The position numbers were made by a program, and so were the translations under genes. Shown here piece after piece: positions 6,081 to 13,179 of a stretch of DNA of 13,718 nucleotides. The notes under the pieces were generated by a model. The model was not told where the DNA came from and did not search any database. It was given only the letters and a program-made list of their open reading frames with translations. Source of the DNA: Pelotomaculum sp. UBA1371 (lineage in GTDB: Bacteria > Bacillota > Desulfotomaculia > Desulfotomaculales > Pelotomaculaceae); assembly GCA_002305915.1 (NCBI GenBank), contig DBRJ01000019.1:17614-31331 (forward strand), written 5' to 3'. The stretch's first letter is position 1. Each line of letters starts with the position of its first letter.

Positions 6081-7197
6081 AAAGATATGCGAAGGGGTCG
6101 GTGTTGGTTTGCGCTAATACGATTTCCACGTCCATGTTTTTTTCACGGCAGCGGCTCACCAGAAAACGCTGCAACACCGGTAGAACGACGGCTTCCGTGC
6201 CGAAATGCCCGGGGTCGATGAACTTCAGGCCTGCGGCCAGCATGTCCTGGGCCGTATGGTACTTTAGGTCGCCCGTAACAAAGGTATCCGCGCCGGCCGC
6301 AAGGGCGTCTTGCCAGAAGTCAGCCCCGGATCCGCCGCACACCGCAACCTTCCGCACAGGGCTGTCAAAGCTCCCCCCCAGTCTGAGGGCCGTCAGGCCC
6401 AGGACTGATTTTACTTTTTCCGCAAACTGAAGGAACGAAACAGTTTCTTCCAGTTCCCCCAACCGCCCCGCCCCGTAAGCCGGGCCGCTGTTAACCAGCC
6501 CGTACAGGTCGTAGGCCACCTCTTCATAAGGGTGCGCCTCCAGCATGGCCTGCAGCACCGGCTCAAGCCTGCTTGCGGGAACAACGGTCTCTATTTTAAT
6601 TTCGTCCACATGTTCCACTACGCCGGTTTTTCCGATGTAAGGATTGGTTCCCTGCAAGGGCTTAAAGGTGCCGGTGCCCCGGGTAAGGAAGGTGCAATGA
6701 CTGTAATTGCCGATCCAGCCGGCGCCGGCCTCCGACATGGCGTTACGGACAGCCTCGCAGTGCTCCAGTGGAACAAAGACAGCCAGTTTCAAAAGACGCT
6801 CCCTGCCGGACTGGTTCAGGACAGCCTGTTTTTTTAAGCCGAGCTCTTCGGCCAGAGCCTTACTCACCCCGCCTGCCGCGTTGTCAAGGTTGGTATGGGC
6901 GGCATAGACCTGAAGATCATTTTTCACAAGGTAAGCGATAAGCTCCCCTGCGGGGCGGTCGAAACGGATGGACCCGGCCGGCTTGAACAACAGGGGGTGG
7001 TGACTGACGATGAGCCGGCAGCCCCTTGTTTTTGCCTCCCGGGCAACCCTGATATCAACATCAAGAGTTAGCAGGACCTTTTCAACTTCCACCCGGGGGT
7101 CACCCACCTGCAGGCCCGAATTATCCCAGCTCTCCGCCAGGTTTAAAGGCGCCATCTCTTCTATTAAACGAAAGATATCACTGCACTTTGCAGGCAT
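6079..7197 (-). CDS. Nif3-like dinuclear metal-binding protein (YqfO family)
   Basis: The protein has 372 residues, the long Nif3 form. The two halves of the Nif3 fold, residues 1-130 and about 240-372, flank an inserted PII/CutA-like domain (about 134-235; AHPYEEVAYDLY at 221-232 is typical). Metal-site motifs are AESWDNSGLQVG (21-32), VSHHPLLF (64-71, His66/His67), AAHTNLD (99-105, Asp105) and DPGHFGTEA (328-336, His331/Glu335). Some databases call the family GTP cyclohydrolase 1 type 2 homologue, but the physiological reaction is uncertain; it forms hexameric rings with a two-metal site. The start ATG 7197 lies inside the end of trmK (20-bp overlap) and uses GAGGGAG there as ribosome site, so it is translationally coupled to trmK. 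Confidence 0.94.
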   Translation of the reverse strand: MPAKCSDIFRLIEEMAPLNLAESWDNSGLQVGDPRVEVEKVLLTLDVDIRVAREAKTRGCRLIVSHHPLLFKPAGSIRFDRPAGELIAYLVKNDLQVYAAHTNLDNAAGGVSKALAEELGLKKQAVLNQSGRERLLKLAVFVPLEHCEAVRNAMSEAGAGWIGNYSHCTFLTRGTGTFKPLQGTNPYIGKTGVVEHVDEIKIETVVPASRLEPVLQAMLEAHPYEEVAYDLYGLVNSGPAYGAGRLGELEETVSFLQFAEKVKSVLGLTALRLGGSFDSPVRKVAVCGGSGADFWQDALAAGADTFVTGDLKYHTAQDMLAAGLKFIDPGHFGTEAVVLPVLQRFLVSRCREKNMDVEIVLAQTNTDPFAYL

Positions 7198-7876
7198 CGG
7201 TCAACTCCCTCATCCGTGCTAGTTTTTCTATGATCATAATCTCTTTTTCCCGGGCCGGCCTGCTCCTGGAAGCGGACAGTCCGGTAAGGATCCTCTCGTA
7301 TTTATCCATTATATTTTCCAGGTAAACTACCAGAAGCGGGTCCTTCTTCTCTATGAGCCTGGGACCCAGTTCCAGGTAAAGCCGGTCTTTCGTACTTTCC
7401 CGGCCGGGAACGGCAGCCAGGATTACATAGATCCGGCCCTCTTCTTCCACCAGCTGTTCGTCCCGGATCTTCCATCCGTTTCCAGCCAGCCAGAACCTTA
7501 AATCTCCTGCGTCAACCATGGGCTGCAGCACCAGCCTGGAGCATTGCTTCAAAACCAGGGGAGCAGCCGCCAGGATTTCCCGGATGGTGTTTCCACCCAT
7601 CCCCGCCAGTACCAGGACATCAGCTTCGCCCGGTTTCAGCACCTGCAGGCCGTCCCCCAGCCTGAGTTCGATCCGGCCGTCCAATCCGTGCTCCTTAATC
7701 TTGATGCCCGCCGAGCGGAAGGGCCCTTCTTTAACATCCGTGGCTATGACCCGCCGGCAAATACCCGCCTTTACCAGGTAAACAGGCAGATGGGCATGGT
7801 CGGTGCCGATATCGGCAACAACGCTCCCGGCCGGTACGTAAGCCGCCAGGGCAGCCAGGCGCTCGCTTAGTTCCAT
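7178..7876 (-). CDS. trmK: tRNA (adenine(22)-N1)-methyltransferase
   Basis: TrmK transfers a methyl group from S-adenosylmethionine to N1 of A22 in tRNAs such as those for Ser and Tyr. The 232 residues have an N-terminal class I methyltransferase domain: motif I VADIGTDHAHLPVYL (20-34), IATDV (44-48, acidic SAM-ribose binder Asp47), LAGMGG (90-95) and LVLQPM (115-120). A helical C-terminal domain follows (about 160-232; DPLLVVYLENIMDKYERI). ATG 7876 follows AAGGAG with good spacing. It is the first gene of the trmK-nif3 pair. In B. subtilis the same pair follows sigA and cccA; here the upstream neighbour is a divergent metallopeptidase gene instead. Confidence 0.95.
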   Translation of the reverse strand: MELSERLAALAAYVPAGSVVADIGTDHAHLPVYLVKAGICRRVIATDVKEGPFRSAGIKIKEHGLDGRIELRLGDGLQVLKPGEADVLVLAGMGGNTIREILAAAPLVLKQCSRLVLQPMVDAGDLRFWLAGNGWKIRDEQLVEEEGRIYVILAAVPGRESTKDRLYLELGPRLIEKKDPLLVVYLENIMDKYERILTGLSASRSRPAREKEIMIIEKLARMRELTDACKVQ

Positions 7877-7908
7877 AATAACTCCTTGGTTATCTCTGCT
7901 TTAGAACC

Positions 7909-7959
7909 AGTATAGTCCATTTTGTCTAAAAAAACAAACTTGCAAAGCATCCCTGCAAG
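7909..7959 (-). promoter_or_regulatory. trmK promoter with overlapping hairpin/T-tract
   Basis: On the minus strand TATACT (7909-7914) is a good -10, with a poor -35 TTGTTT (7932-7937) at 17 bp. The -35 overlaps the end of a hairpin CTTGCA-9 nt-TGCAAG (7939-7959) and its TTTGTTTTTTT tail, which together look like a small terminator. It could insulate trmK from upstream transcription. Confidence 0.45.
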
Positions 7960-8126
7960 AGGATGGCCCTGTTGTGAAAGCCTCAAGCCAACCCGGTACT
8001 GGTTGAGAATTAATTGAAGGGGGGCACGAAATATGAATACCTGTTAAAAATTATTAACGAGTTACGATTTTTCCCTAAATGAAATCAGGCCCGTTAAGCA
8101 ACCTTTTCAGGCGCGTTTTACGTTGC

Positions 8127-8156
8127 TTGACTTGCTCTACTGATGAATTATATTAT
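8127..8156 (+). promoter_or_regulatory. Promoter of metallopeptidase-rqcH transcript
   Basis: TTGACT (8127-8132), 18 bp, TATTAT (8151-8156); alternatively TATATT at 16 bp. Transcription should start near 8163, leaving a leader of about 70 nt. An inverted repeat GTTAAGCAAC (8093-8102) / GTTGCTTGAC (8122-8131), nine of ten positions complementary, overlaps the -35 and could be an operator. Confidence 0.6.
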
Positions 8157-8234
8157 GGAATAACACAATAGACATTTTCAATTAAAGCAAAAACAACCCT
8201 GTCCTGACGGATTATCTAACGGAGGTGCTCAAAG

Positions 8235-8642
8235 ATGAGCGATAAAGCCGGAAATAAAAAGTACCGGATCCTCCCCAAAAAGGTAGCCGCCCTTTCCCTG
8301 GAGGAGTTTGAATCCCTGGCTACAGCCCTGATAGACAGAATTCCGGAAAGGCTTTGTACAGAACTTAACGGCGGGTTTCTGCTGCTGCCCGACGTAAAAA
8401 AAGACGGGGATTTTTATGTCATGGGTGAATACATAGAAGACGGTATCATGGGCTGTTCGATTATCCTTTATTACGGCTCTTTTGTTCATTTACTGGAAGA
8501 TAGCAGTCCCGGGGAATGGGAAGAGGAACTGTGGGACACCATCGTGCACGAACTCCGTCATCACCTGGAATCACTGGCCGGGGTGGACGATCTGGTCAGG
8601 GAAGAGATGGCCGAGATCGAGGCCTACTGCAAAACAAATTAA
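8235..8642 (+). CDS. Metallopeptidase family protein (zincin, PF06262-like)
   Basis: The protein has 135 residues with no signal peptide or membrane segment, so it is probably cytoplasmic. The zinc motif HELRH (105-109) sits in LWDTIVHELRHHLESLAGVDDL, with a second His at 110 and acidic residues (Asp118, Asp119, Glu123, Glu124) as possible third ligands. The preceding part (about 17-90) has the mixed fold typical of this small zincin family, including a hydrophobic strand CSIILYYGSF. Length is normal for the family. The substrate is unknown. ATG 8235 follows GGAGGTG at 8 nt. It is the first gene of a two-gene unit, ending 29 bp before rqcH, which suggests but does not prove a link to ribosome quality control. 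Confidence 0.85.
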   Translation: MSDKAGNKKYRILPKKVAALSLEEFESLATALIDRIPERLCTELNGGFLLLPDVKKDGDFYVMGEYIEDGIMGCSIILYYGSFVHLLEDSSPGEWEEELWDTIVHELRHHLESLAGVDDLVREEMAEIEAYCKTN

Positions 8643-8671
8643 ATCATTAATAAGAACCTGGAGGGAACATC

Positions 8672-10495
8672 ATGCCCTTTGACGGTCTTGTTCTGGCAGC
8701 CGTTCAAAACGAACTGGAAAACAAAATGGCCGGCGCCCGCATCGAAAGGATCTACCAGCCCCATAAAGATGAACTAATCCTTCTGCTGCACCGGCCGGGG
8801 AACCGGCAGCGGCTGGTCCTTTCAGCCAACGCTTGGAACGCCCGGGTTCACCTGACGGATGTCTCCAGGGAAAACCCCATTACTCCGCCCCTTTTCTGCA
8901 TGGTCCTGCGCAAACACCTGGAAGGCGGGCGCATTCTTCATTTCGAGCAGGCCGGGCTGGAGCGGGTATTGATCATCAGAACAGAGTCCCGGGACGAGCT
9001 GGGCAACCCCTCGGAAAAGCATTTGATCTGCGAGATTATGGGTAAACACAGCAACATCCTGCTGGTGGATGCTTCCACAGGAACTATTATTGACGGCATC
9101 AAACGCTACTCACACACTGTCAGCAGGCACCGGGAAGTCCTGCCCGGCCGCCCCTACCTGGCCCCGCCGGCCCAGGGCAAGAGCAATCCCTTAAACTTGA
9201 CCGAGGAGGAGTTCCGGCTGATCTGCCTTGAAACTCCCCTGGATACACCCCTTGTGGAACTGCTTCAGAGAAACTTCGAGGGGCTCAGCACCGTCACCTG
9301 CAGGGAACTTGTTTACAGATCCGGCCTCCCGCCGGAAACCCTGCTGGACCACTGCGGAGATTATGAACTGAGAGCCCTGTGGAAAGCCCTTCAGGGGGTG
9401 ATGGCTCCCGCAGCCCGGGGGATTTTCACCCCCTGCCTGCTTACCGGGCTGAAGGGGGAGCCCGTGGACTTTGCCGCCCTTGATCTTGAGCATACGGAAT
9501 GGAGCAGAAGGCACGGGGAAATGAACTCCCTGCTCGACGTATTTTATACCACCAGGGAGCAGCTCCAGCGATTCAACAAGAACAAAAAAGAACTCTCCAC
9601 CCTTCTGAGCAAAGAGCTCGCCCGTCTGGAAAAAAAGCTCTCCATTTATACAGAAAGCCTCGCTGAAACTGCCGGGGCCGAAAAGTTGAGACTTTACGGG
9701 GAATTACTCTCCGCCAACTTATATCGCCTGAAGCAGGGGAATAGGGAAGCTGCTCTGGAAAACTATTATCAGGAAGGCAGCCCCCTTGTGGTCATCCCCC
9801 TGGATCCCCAGCTCACTCCCTCGGAAAACTGCCAGGCTTATTTCAAAAAGTACGGGAAGGCCAAAAAGACCCGCCTGGCAGTGGGAGCAAGGATCGATCA
9901 GACCCGGGAAGAACTGGACTACCTGGAAGGGGTCAAGATCGCCCTGGAGCAGGCCGGGGAGCCGGATGAACTGGCTGAAGTCCGGCAGGAACTCATGGAG
10001 CAGGGTTATCTAAAACCTCTGCCACCCCAGCCGGGGGCAAAGAAGGTAAAAAAGGCAAAAAAGGAGAGGTACATTCCGAAACCCTACGCCTTTTGCTCTT
10101 CCGACGGCTTTATGCTCTTTGTCGGCAAAAACAACAAGCAAAATGATTATTTGACCCTTAAGATGGCCGGGGAAGAGGACATCTGGCTGCATACCCGGGA
10201 GATCCCCGGCGCCCATGTGATTATCCGGACGGAGGGAAAAGAGGCGCCCCCCTCGACCCTGGCAGAGGCAGCCGGGTTGGCGGCTTTTTTCAGTAAGGCC
10301 AGGGGTTCGAAGAAGGTGCCGGTGGATTATACCCTTAAAAAACACGTCCACAAACCCAGGGGCGCACGGCCGGGTATGGTTATCTACGAGAATCAGAAAA
10401 CCATCATGGCCGTGCCCGACAGGGAAGCGGCAGAAAGACTGGCTGTCCGGGAACCAGGCCGGAGCAGCCCCGGCGAAAGAACCCTTGATGACTGA
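8672..10495 (+). CDS. rqcH: RqcH, ribosome quality control NFACT protein
   Basis: RqcH (Rqc2/NEMF homologue, formerly called fibronectin-binding FbpA/YloA) binds stalled 50S subunits carrying peptidyl-tRNA and recruits tRNA-Ala to add C-terminal alanine tails that mark the chain for degradation. The 607 residues match the family. The NFACT-N domain starts MPFDGLVLAAVQNEL and continues through about 170. Helix-hairpin-helix and coiled-coil segments follow (about 180-440; RFNKNKKELSTLLSKEL near 302-318). A basic linker KKVKKAKKERY leads into the NFACT-R domain (about 463-570) with GKNNKQND, DIWLHTREIPGAHVII and KPRGARPGMVIYENQKTI. The Asp97/Arg98 pair needed in B. subtilis RqcH is Glu97/Arg98 here (GLERVLII). 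The start ATG 8672 has GGAGGG at proper distance. Probably co-transcribed with the upstream metallopeptidase. Confidence 0.96.
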   Translation: MPFDGLVLAAVQNELENKMAGARIERIYQPHKDELILLLHRPGNRQRLVLSANAWNARVHLTDVSRENPITPPLFCMVLRKHLEGGRILHFEQAGLERVLIIRTESRDELGNPSEKHLICEIMGKHSNILLVDASTGTIIDGIKRYSHTVSRHREVLPGRPYLAPPAQGKSNPLNLTEEEFRLICLETPLDTPLVELLQRNFEGLSTVTCRELVYRSGLPPETLLDHCGDYELRALWKALQGVMAPAARGIFTPCLLTGLKGEPVDFAALDLEHTEWSRRHGEMNSLLDVFYTTREQLQRFNKNKKELSTLLSKELARLEKKLSIYTESLAETAGAEKLRLYGELLSANLYRLKQGNREAALENYYQEGSPLVVIPLDPQLTPSENCQAYFKKYGKAKKTRLAVGARIDQTREELDYLEGVKIALEQAGEPDELAEVRQELMEQGYLKPLPPQPGAKKVKKAKKERYIPKPYAFCSSDGFMLFVGKNNKQNDYLTLKMAGEEDIWLHTREIPGAHVIIRTEGKEAPPSTLAEAAGLAAFFSKARGSKKVPVDYTLKKHVHKPRGARPGMVIYENQKTIMAVPDREAAERLAVREPGRSSPGERTLDD

Positions 10496-10500
10496 ACCCG

Positions 10501-10551
10501 CGGCATTTGCTTAAAAGGTTTTCAACGTTTTTACCCTGCAAATGCCGTCTT
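10501..10551 (+). terminator. Putative rqcH terminator
   Basis: CGGCATTTGC (10501-10510) and GCAAATGCCG (10538-10547) form a perfect 10-bp stem around a 27-nt loop, followed by TCTTT. The long loop and short T-tract make it a moderate candidate. It lies between the convergent rqcH and pyrE. Confidence 0.5.
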
Positions 10552-10592
10552 TACGCCTGTTTTCCCACTGCCGCATTTTGCTTAGCATTCGT

Positions 10593-11168
10593 TCAAACGT
10601 TCCTGCTGCCGGGCTTCACGGCCGGGATACCCCTTTTGCAAAGCGGGCAGTCTTCGGGAGCATAGGAAGCAGCCTTCGTGGTCAACAGCGCTTCCGTGCA
10701 CACGCCCAGTTTTGCCGTGCCACCGCTGCGGTCCACCAGGACACCGGCGCCCGCCACTTCGCCGCCCAGGCCGCGAACCACTTCAACAACCTCCCTGACC
10801 GAACCGCCGGTGGTAATTACGTCCTCCACCACCAGCACCCTTTCCCCCGGCTCCAGGGAAAAACCCCGCCTCAATTTCATTACACCGTTTTCCCTTTCCG
10901 TGAATAGGCTCCGGGCGCCCAGGGCCCGGGCCATCTCGTAGGACACGATGATGCCGCCCATGGCCGGGCCGATTACGGTGTTAATTACCTCACCGCTAAA
11001 GCGGGCGGCCAGTTCCCGGCAGAGCATCTCCGTGTATTTGGGGTGCTGTAAAACCAGGGCACACTGGAAATACTGGTCGCCGTGCCGGCCGGAAGTCAGC
11101 TGGAAATGGCCCTGGAGCAGGGCTCCGGTACGCTCAAAAATAGACTTGACTTCAGCTTCTGTCAGCAT
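10593..11168 (-). CDS. pyrE: Orotate phosphoribosyltransferase
   Basis: PyrE joins orotate to PRPP, giving orotidine 5'-phosphate and pyrophosphate in UMP synthesis. The 191 residues contain the PRPP-binding motif VLVVEDVITTGGS (111-123), the substrate loop region GVMKLRRGF (95-103) and GPAMGGIIV (67-75). The C-terminus CPLCKRGIPAVKPGSR (174-189), with a CxxC pair, is characteristic of the PyrE subfamily found in Thermus, Clostridia and relatives, rather than the longer enterobacterial type. ATG 11168 follows AGAGGTG. It stands alone: no other pyr gene is in the window, and no PyrR-type attenuator is evident in the leader. A short ORF with signal-like sequence precedes it. Confidence 0.95.
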   Translation of the reverse strand: MLTEAEVKSIFERTGALLQGHFQLTSGRHGDQYFQCALVLQHPKYTEMLCRELAARFSGEVINTVIGPAMGGIIVSYEMARALGARSLFTERENGVMKLRRGFSLEPGERVLVVEDVITTGGSVREVVEVVRGLGGEVAGAGVLVDRSGGTAKLGVCTEALLTTKAASYAPEDCPLCKRGIPAVKPGSRNV

Positions 11169-11190
11169 TTAATACACCTCTTCTTTTTAG

Positions 11191-11289
11191 TTAGAACCGG
11201 TTAAAGCTTCTTTTATACCCGGGCCGTAAATCAGCCTGTCCTGAGGGAGAGATTACGATGGCAAGTGAAATAATATAATTTGTTTTCAT
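11191..11289 (-). CDS. Possible 32-aa leader peptide before pyrE
   Basis: A frame from ATG 11289 to TAA 11191 begins MKTNYIISLAIVISPSGQA and ends RSFNRF. GAGGAAGG lies six bases from the start. It ends 22 bp before the pyrE ATG and lies in the presumed pyrE leader. A basic N-terminus plus a hydrophobic stretch looks like a small secreted or membrane peptide, but so short a frame may be chance. Confidence 0.25.
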   Translation of the reverse strand: MKTNYIISLAIVISPSGQADLRPGYKRSFNRF

Positions 11290-11349
11290 GGCCTTCCTCT
11301 TAGTGAATTAATCCCTTTAAGGGTCAGCTTTTAAGCCATAGTAACTACT

Positions 11350-11355
11350 ATTATA
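11350..11355 (-). promoter_or_regulatory. Possible pyrE -10 box
   Basis: A perfect TATAAT lies about 180 bp upstream of pyrE on the minus strand, directly preceded by TG. No good -35 stands at 16-18 bp. It would start a transcript covering the 32-codon leader ORF and pyrE. Confidence 0.35.
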
Positions 11356-11441
11356 CATTTATTAATAAGCGTTCTGAGCCTTTAATCTTTGACCTGTGAA
11401 AAAAATTATCGCAAAGTCGGCCGTATAACGGTATCCCGGGG

Positions 11442-11497
11442 CAAAGGGAAACCCGCGAGTATCTTCGCGGGCTCTGCGGGAGGCCTTCCGGCCTCCC
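11442..11497 (-). terminator. Tandem hairpins after namZ-like gene
   Basis: On the minus strand GGGAGGCC-GGAA-GGCCTCCC (11478-11497) has an 8-bp stem with a GNRA tetraloop. CCCGCGA-6 nt-TCGCGGG (11452-11471) follows at once, and then TTTCCCTTTG. The second hairpin plus T-rich tail is the likelier stop; the first may protect the 3' end. Confidence 0.6.
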
Positions 11498-11530
11498 CGT
11501 TGCTCATTAAGATAAAGCTGTTTCAAGGTT

Positions 11531-13102
11531 TTAATTAATGGCGACAGATCTTGCCTCCGGATCCCAGTGGACTGCAGCGCCGAGGTACTCGCCCACATAG
11601 CGTACGGGTATCATGGTGCGGTCGTTTCTGATAACCGGACTGGTATCCATTCTCTTTGTTTGTCCGTTGACAACGGCCAGGGGTGAGTTTATTTTAAAGA
11701 AAAGGGTTGTTTCCTGTTTTGAAATGGTGATGGATTGTTCCCCGGGGTTCCATTCCACCACGGCGCCCAGAGCCTCTACAATCGCCCTCAGGGGCACCAT
11801 CAGCCGGTCGTTTTCGTCAATGTAAGGTGCGGAATCAAAGGCCACAGGATTTCCCCCAACCAGGACCGCGATTTGCTCCTTCGTCTCCCTTCCTGTCTCC
11901 AGGCCTTCCCTGCTGCCGTAAATCAGGTAATTTTCCCTTTCCTTTTTAAACTGGTTCAGGTCAGGGGCATAGTTTGCTTCGATTTGCCGGGGTGAAAGCC
12001 CGGCTTCCAGGTACTGCCCGATTTTATCCGTACCCATGATTTTGTCGAACATAACCACCGTCTGGCCGCTCTTGGGAACGGTAAACTGGTTCAAGGAACG
12101 GGCGTAGGTCAGGGCGTAAATACCGGTCCTGGCCGGGTTAAAGGCATGATAGTCCTGAATCTCCAAGCGGACTCCCCCTTCCTCTCCCCTGTTTTCCGGG
12201 ATAAAAACCACACCGGGCAGCTCCGCCTGATTCAGCAGGTCCGCAAATTTCTGAGAATCGATGCCCTTGCCGCCAATCCACTTGAATTGATCGGCTTGAT
12301 GGACGCCGGTTCCTTCCCCCAGTCCGGTGGCCATATAGCCAAAAACCGATTCAATGTCCGGAATATTCGGGGATGTCTGGACCCAGGGCAGCCCCGTATC
12401 CTGGAAGATCATTTCCCTGGTGTAGCCTTCCATGGGCACCACCACAAGGTCGGCGCCAATTTTCCGGTTAAAAAACAGGGCCAGTTCACCAGCAGTCATT
12501 CCGTGGGCCATGGGCAGGTTATCGACACCAACAAAGGTCATGAAGGGATCCTCCAGCACCGGACCTTCAACAATCGTTCCGCCTACCGGGTTTGGCCGGT
12601 CAAGCACCACAATGGGTTTGTTGTATTTACTGGCTGCCGTCATACAGTAATTCAACGTCGACATGTAAGTATAGGATCTTGCCCCGATATCCTGAATATC
12701 AAAAAGCAGCAGATCAATATTCCTGAGCATCTCTTCGGTGGGCATCCTGGTTTGACCATACAAGCTGTATACAGGAATGCCCAGTTTGCTGTGGGTATAG
12801 GATTCTACATATTCTCCAGCCCTGGCGGTTCCGTCGATGCCGTGCTCCGGTCCGTAGAGCGCCACCAGCCGGGTTGAAGGGTCTTCTGCGAGCAGGTCAA
12901 TTGTACTCTTACCCTGCCTGTTTACCCCGCTTTGGTTTGTAACCAGGCCCACTTTCTTGCCTTCAATCAAATAGTGATATTCAGTCATCAACCGCTCGTT
13001 GCCCAACTTCACCACAGGAGTTGACTGGTTGGCGTCAAGGATCCCCGCACCGGCAACTACAGCACATACTAACAGCAAAATTACAAGGTTTCTCAGTTTC
13101 AT
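11531..13102 (-). CDS. NamZ/DUF1343-like exo-muramidase with C-terminal stalk domain
   Basis: The 523-residue protein has an N-terminal signal-like helix (MKLRNLVILLLVCAVVAGAG), so it is secreted or membrane-attached. Residues about 30-400 match DUF1343, the family of exo-N-acetylmuramidase NamZ (B. subtilis YbbC), which removes terminal MurNAc from peptidoglycan fragments. Motifs are VGLVTNQSGV (51-60), YGPEHGIDG (83-91, probable active-site Glu86/His87), FDIQDIGARSYTYMSTL (134-150), LDRPNPVGG (167-175), MAHGMTAGELA (198-208) and SPNIP (244-248). The usual EGTN-SEGRGT segment is replaced by GLGEGTGVHQADQFKWIGG (260-278). Residues 411-523 form a copper-amine-oxidase-N1-like (stalk) domain with two half repeats (DRLMVPLRAIVEALGAVVEW and DRTMIPVRYVGEYLGAAVHW). 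ATG 13102 follows AAGGAG. Cell-wall recycling is the likely role; activity of this variant is not certain. Confidence 0.88.
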   Translation of the reverse strand: MKLRNLVILLLVCAVVAGAGILDANQSTPVVKLGNERLMTEYHYLIEGKKVGLVTNQSGVNRQGKSTIDLLAEDPSTRLVALYGPEHGIDGTARAGEYVESYTHSKLGIPVYSLYGQTRMPTEEMLRNIDLLLFDIQDIGARSYTYMSTLNYCMTAASKYNKPIVVLDRPNPVGGTIVEGPVLEDPFMTFVGVDNLPMAHGMTAGELALFFNRKIGADLVVVPMEGYTREMIFQDTGLPWVQTSPNIPDIESVFGYMATGLGEGTGVHQADQFKWIGGKGIDSQKFADLLNQAELPGVVFIPENRGEEGGVRLEIQDYHAFNPARTGIYALTYARSLNQFTVPKSGQTVVMFDKIMGTDKIGQYLEAGLSPRQIEANYAPDLNQFKKERENYLIYGSREGLETGRETKEQIAVLVGGNPVAFDSAPYIDENDRLMVPLRAIVEALGAVVEWNPGEQSITISKQETTLFFKINSPLAVVNGQTKRMDTSPVIRNDRTMIPVRYVGEYLGAAVHWDPEARSVAIN

Positions 13103-13121
13103 ATGTTCTCCTTTTCGTCCT

Positions 13122-13138
13122 TGAACGGCAGCCGTTCA
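13122..13138. repeat. Hairpin between the two stalk-domain genes
   Basis: TGAACGG-CAG-CCGTTCA is a perfect 7-bp inverted repeat with a 3-nt loop, about 20 bp before the namZ-like start. It has no T-tract, so it is more likely an operator or mRNA structure than a full terminator. Confidence 0.45.
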
Positions 13139-13179
13139 GAAATCAACTGCAATGCCGGACGTGCAAATTATTAAGGTAA

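Larger units (their letters stand above)
7877..8234. other. Divergent intergenic region, trmK / metallopeptidase
   Basis: These 358 bp carry the trmK promoter and hairpin on the left and the metallopeptidase promoter on the right. The middle contains a GGGGGG run followed by ATG AAT ACC TGT TAA (from 8033), an apparent start that stops after four codons. In another frame the same bases read KYEYLLKIINELRFFPK and stop, possibly a gene scrap. I see no other gene or RNA there. Confidence 0.5.
11169..11530. other. Intergenic region pyrE / namZ-like gene
   Basis: These 362 bp contain, from right to left on the minus strand, two tandem hairpins ending the namZ-like transcript, an AT-rich stretch with TATAAT, a CCCTTTAAGGG palindrome (in the region 11313-11323), and the possible 32-codon leader ORF. 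I found no other gene, RNA or riboswitch. Confidence 0.5.

Noticed and set aside
8033..8088. G-rich ribosome-like site with ATG in the trmK/metallopeptidase gap
   Set aside because: The ATG frame stops after four codons; the alternative 17-19-codon frame has no proper start, so no gene was called.
11362..11598. Minus-strand 78-codon ORF at the end of the namZ-like gene
   Set aside because: It is the other frame of the namZ end continued through the tandem hairpins; no start signal.
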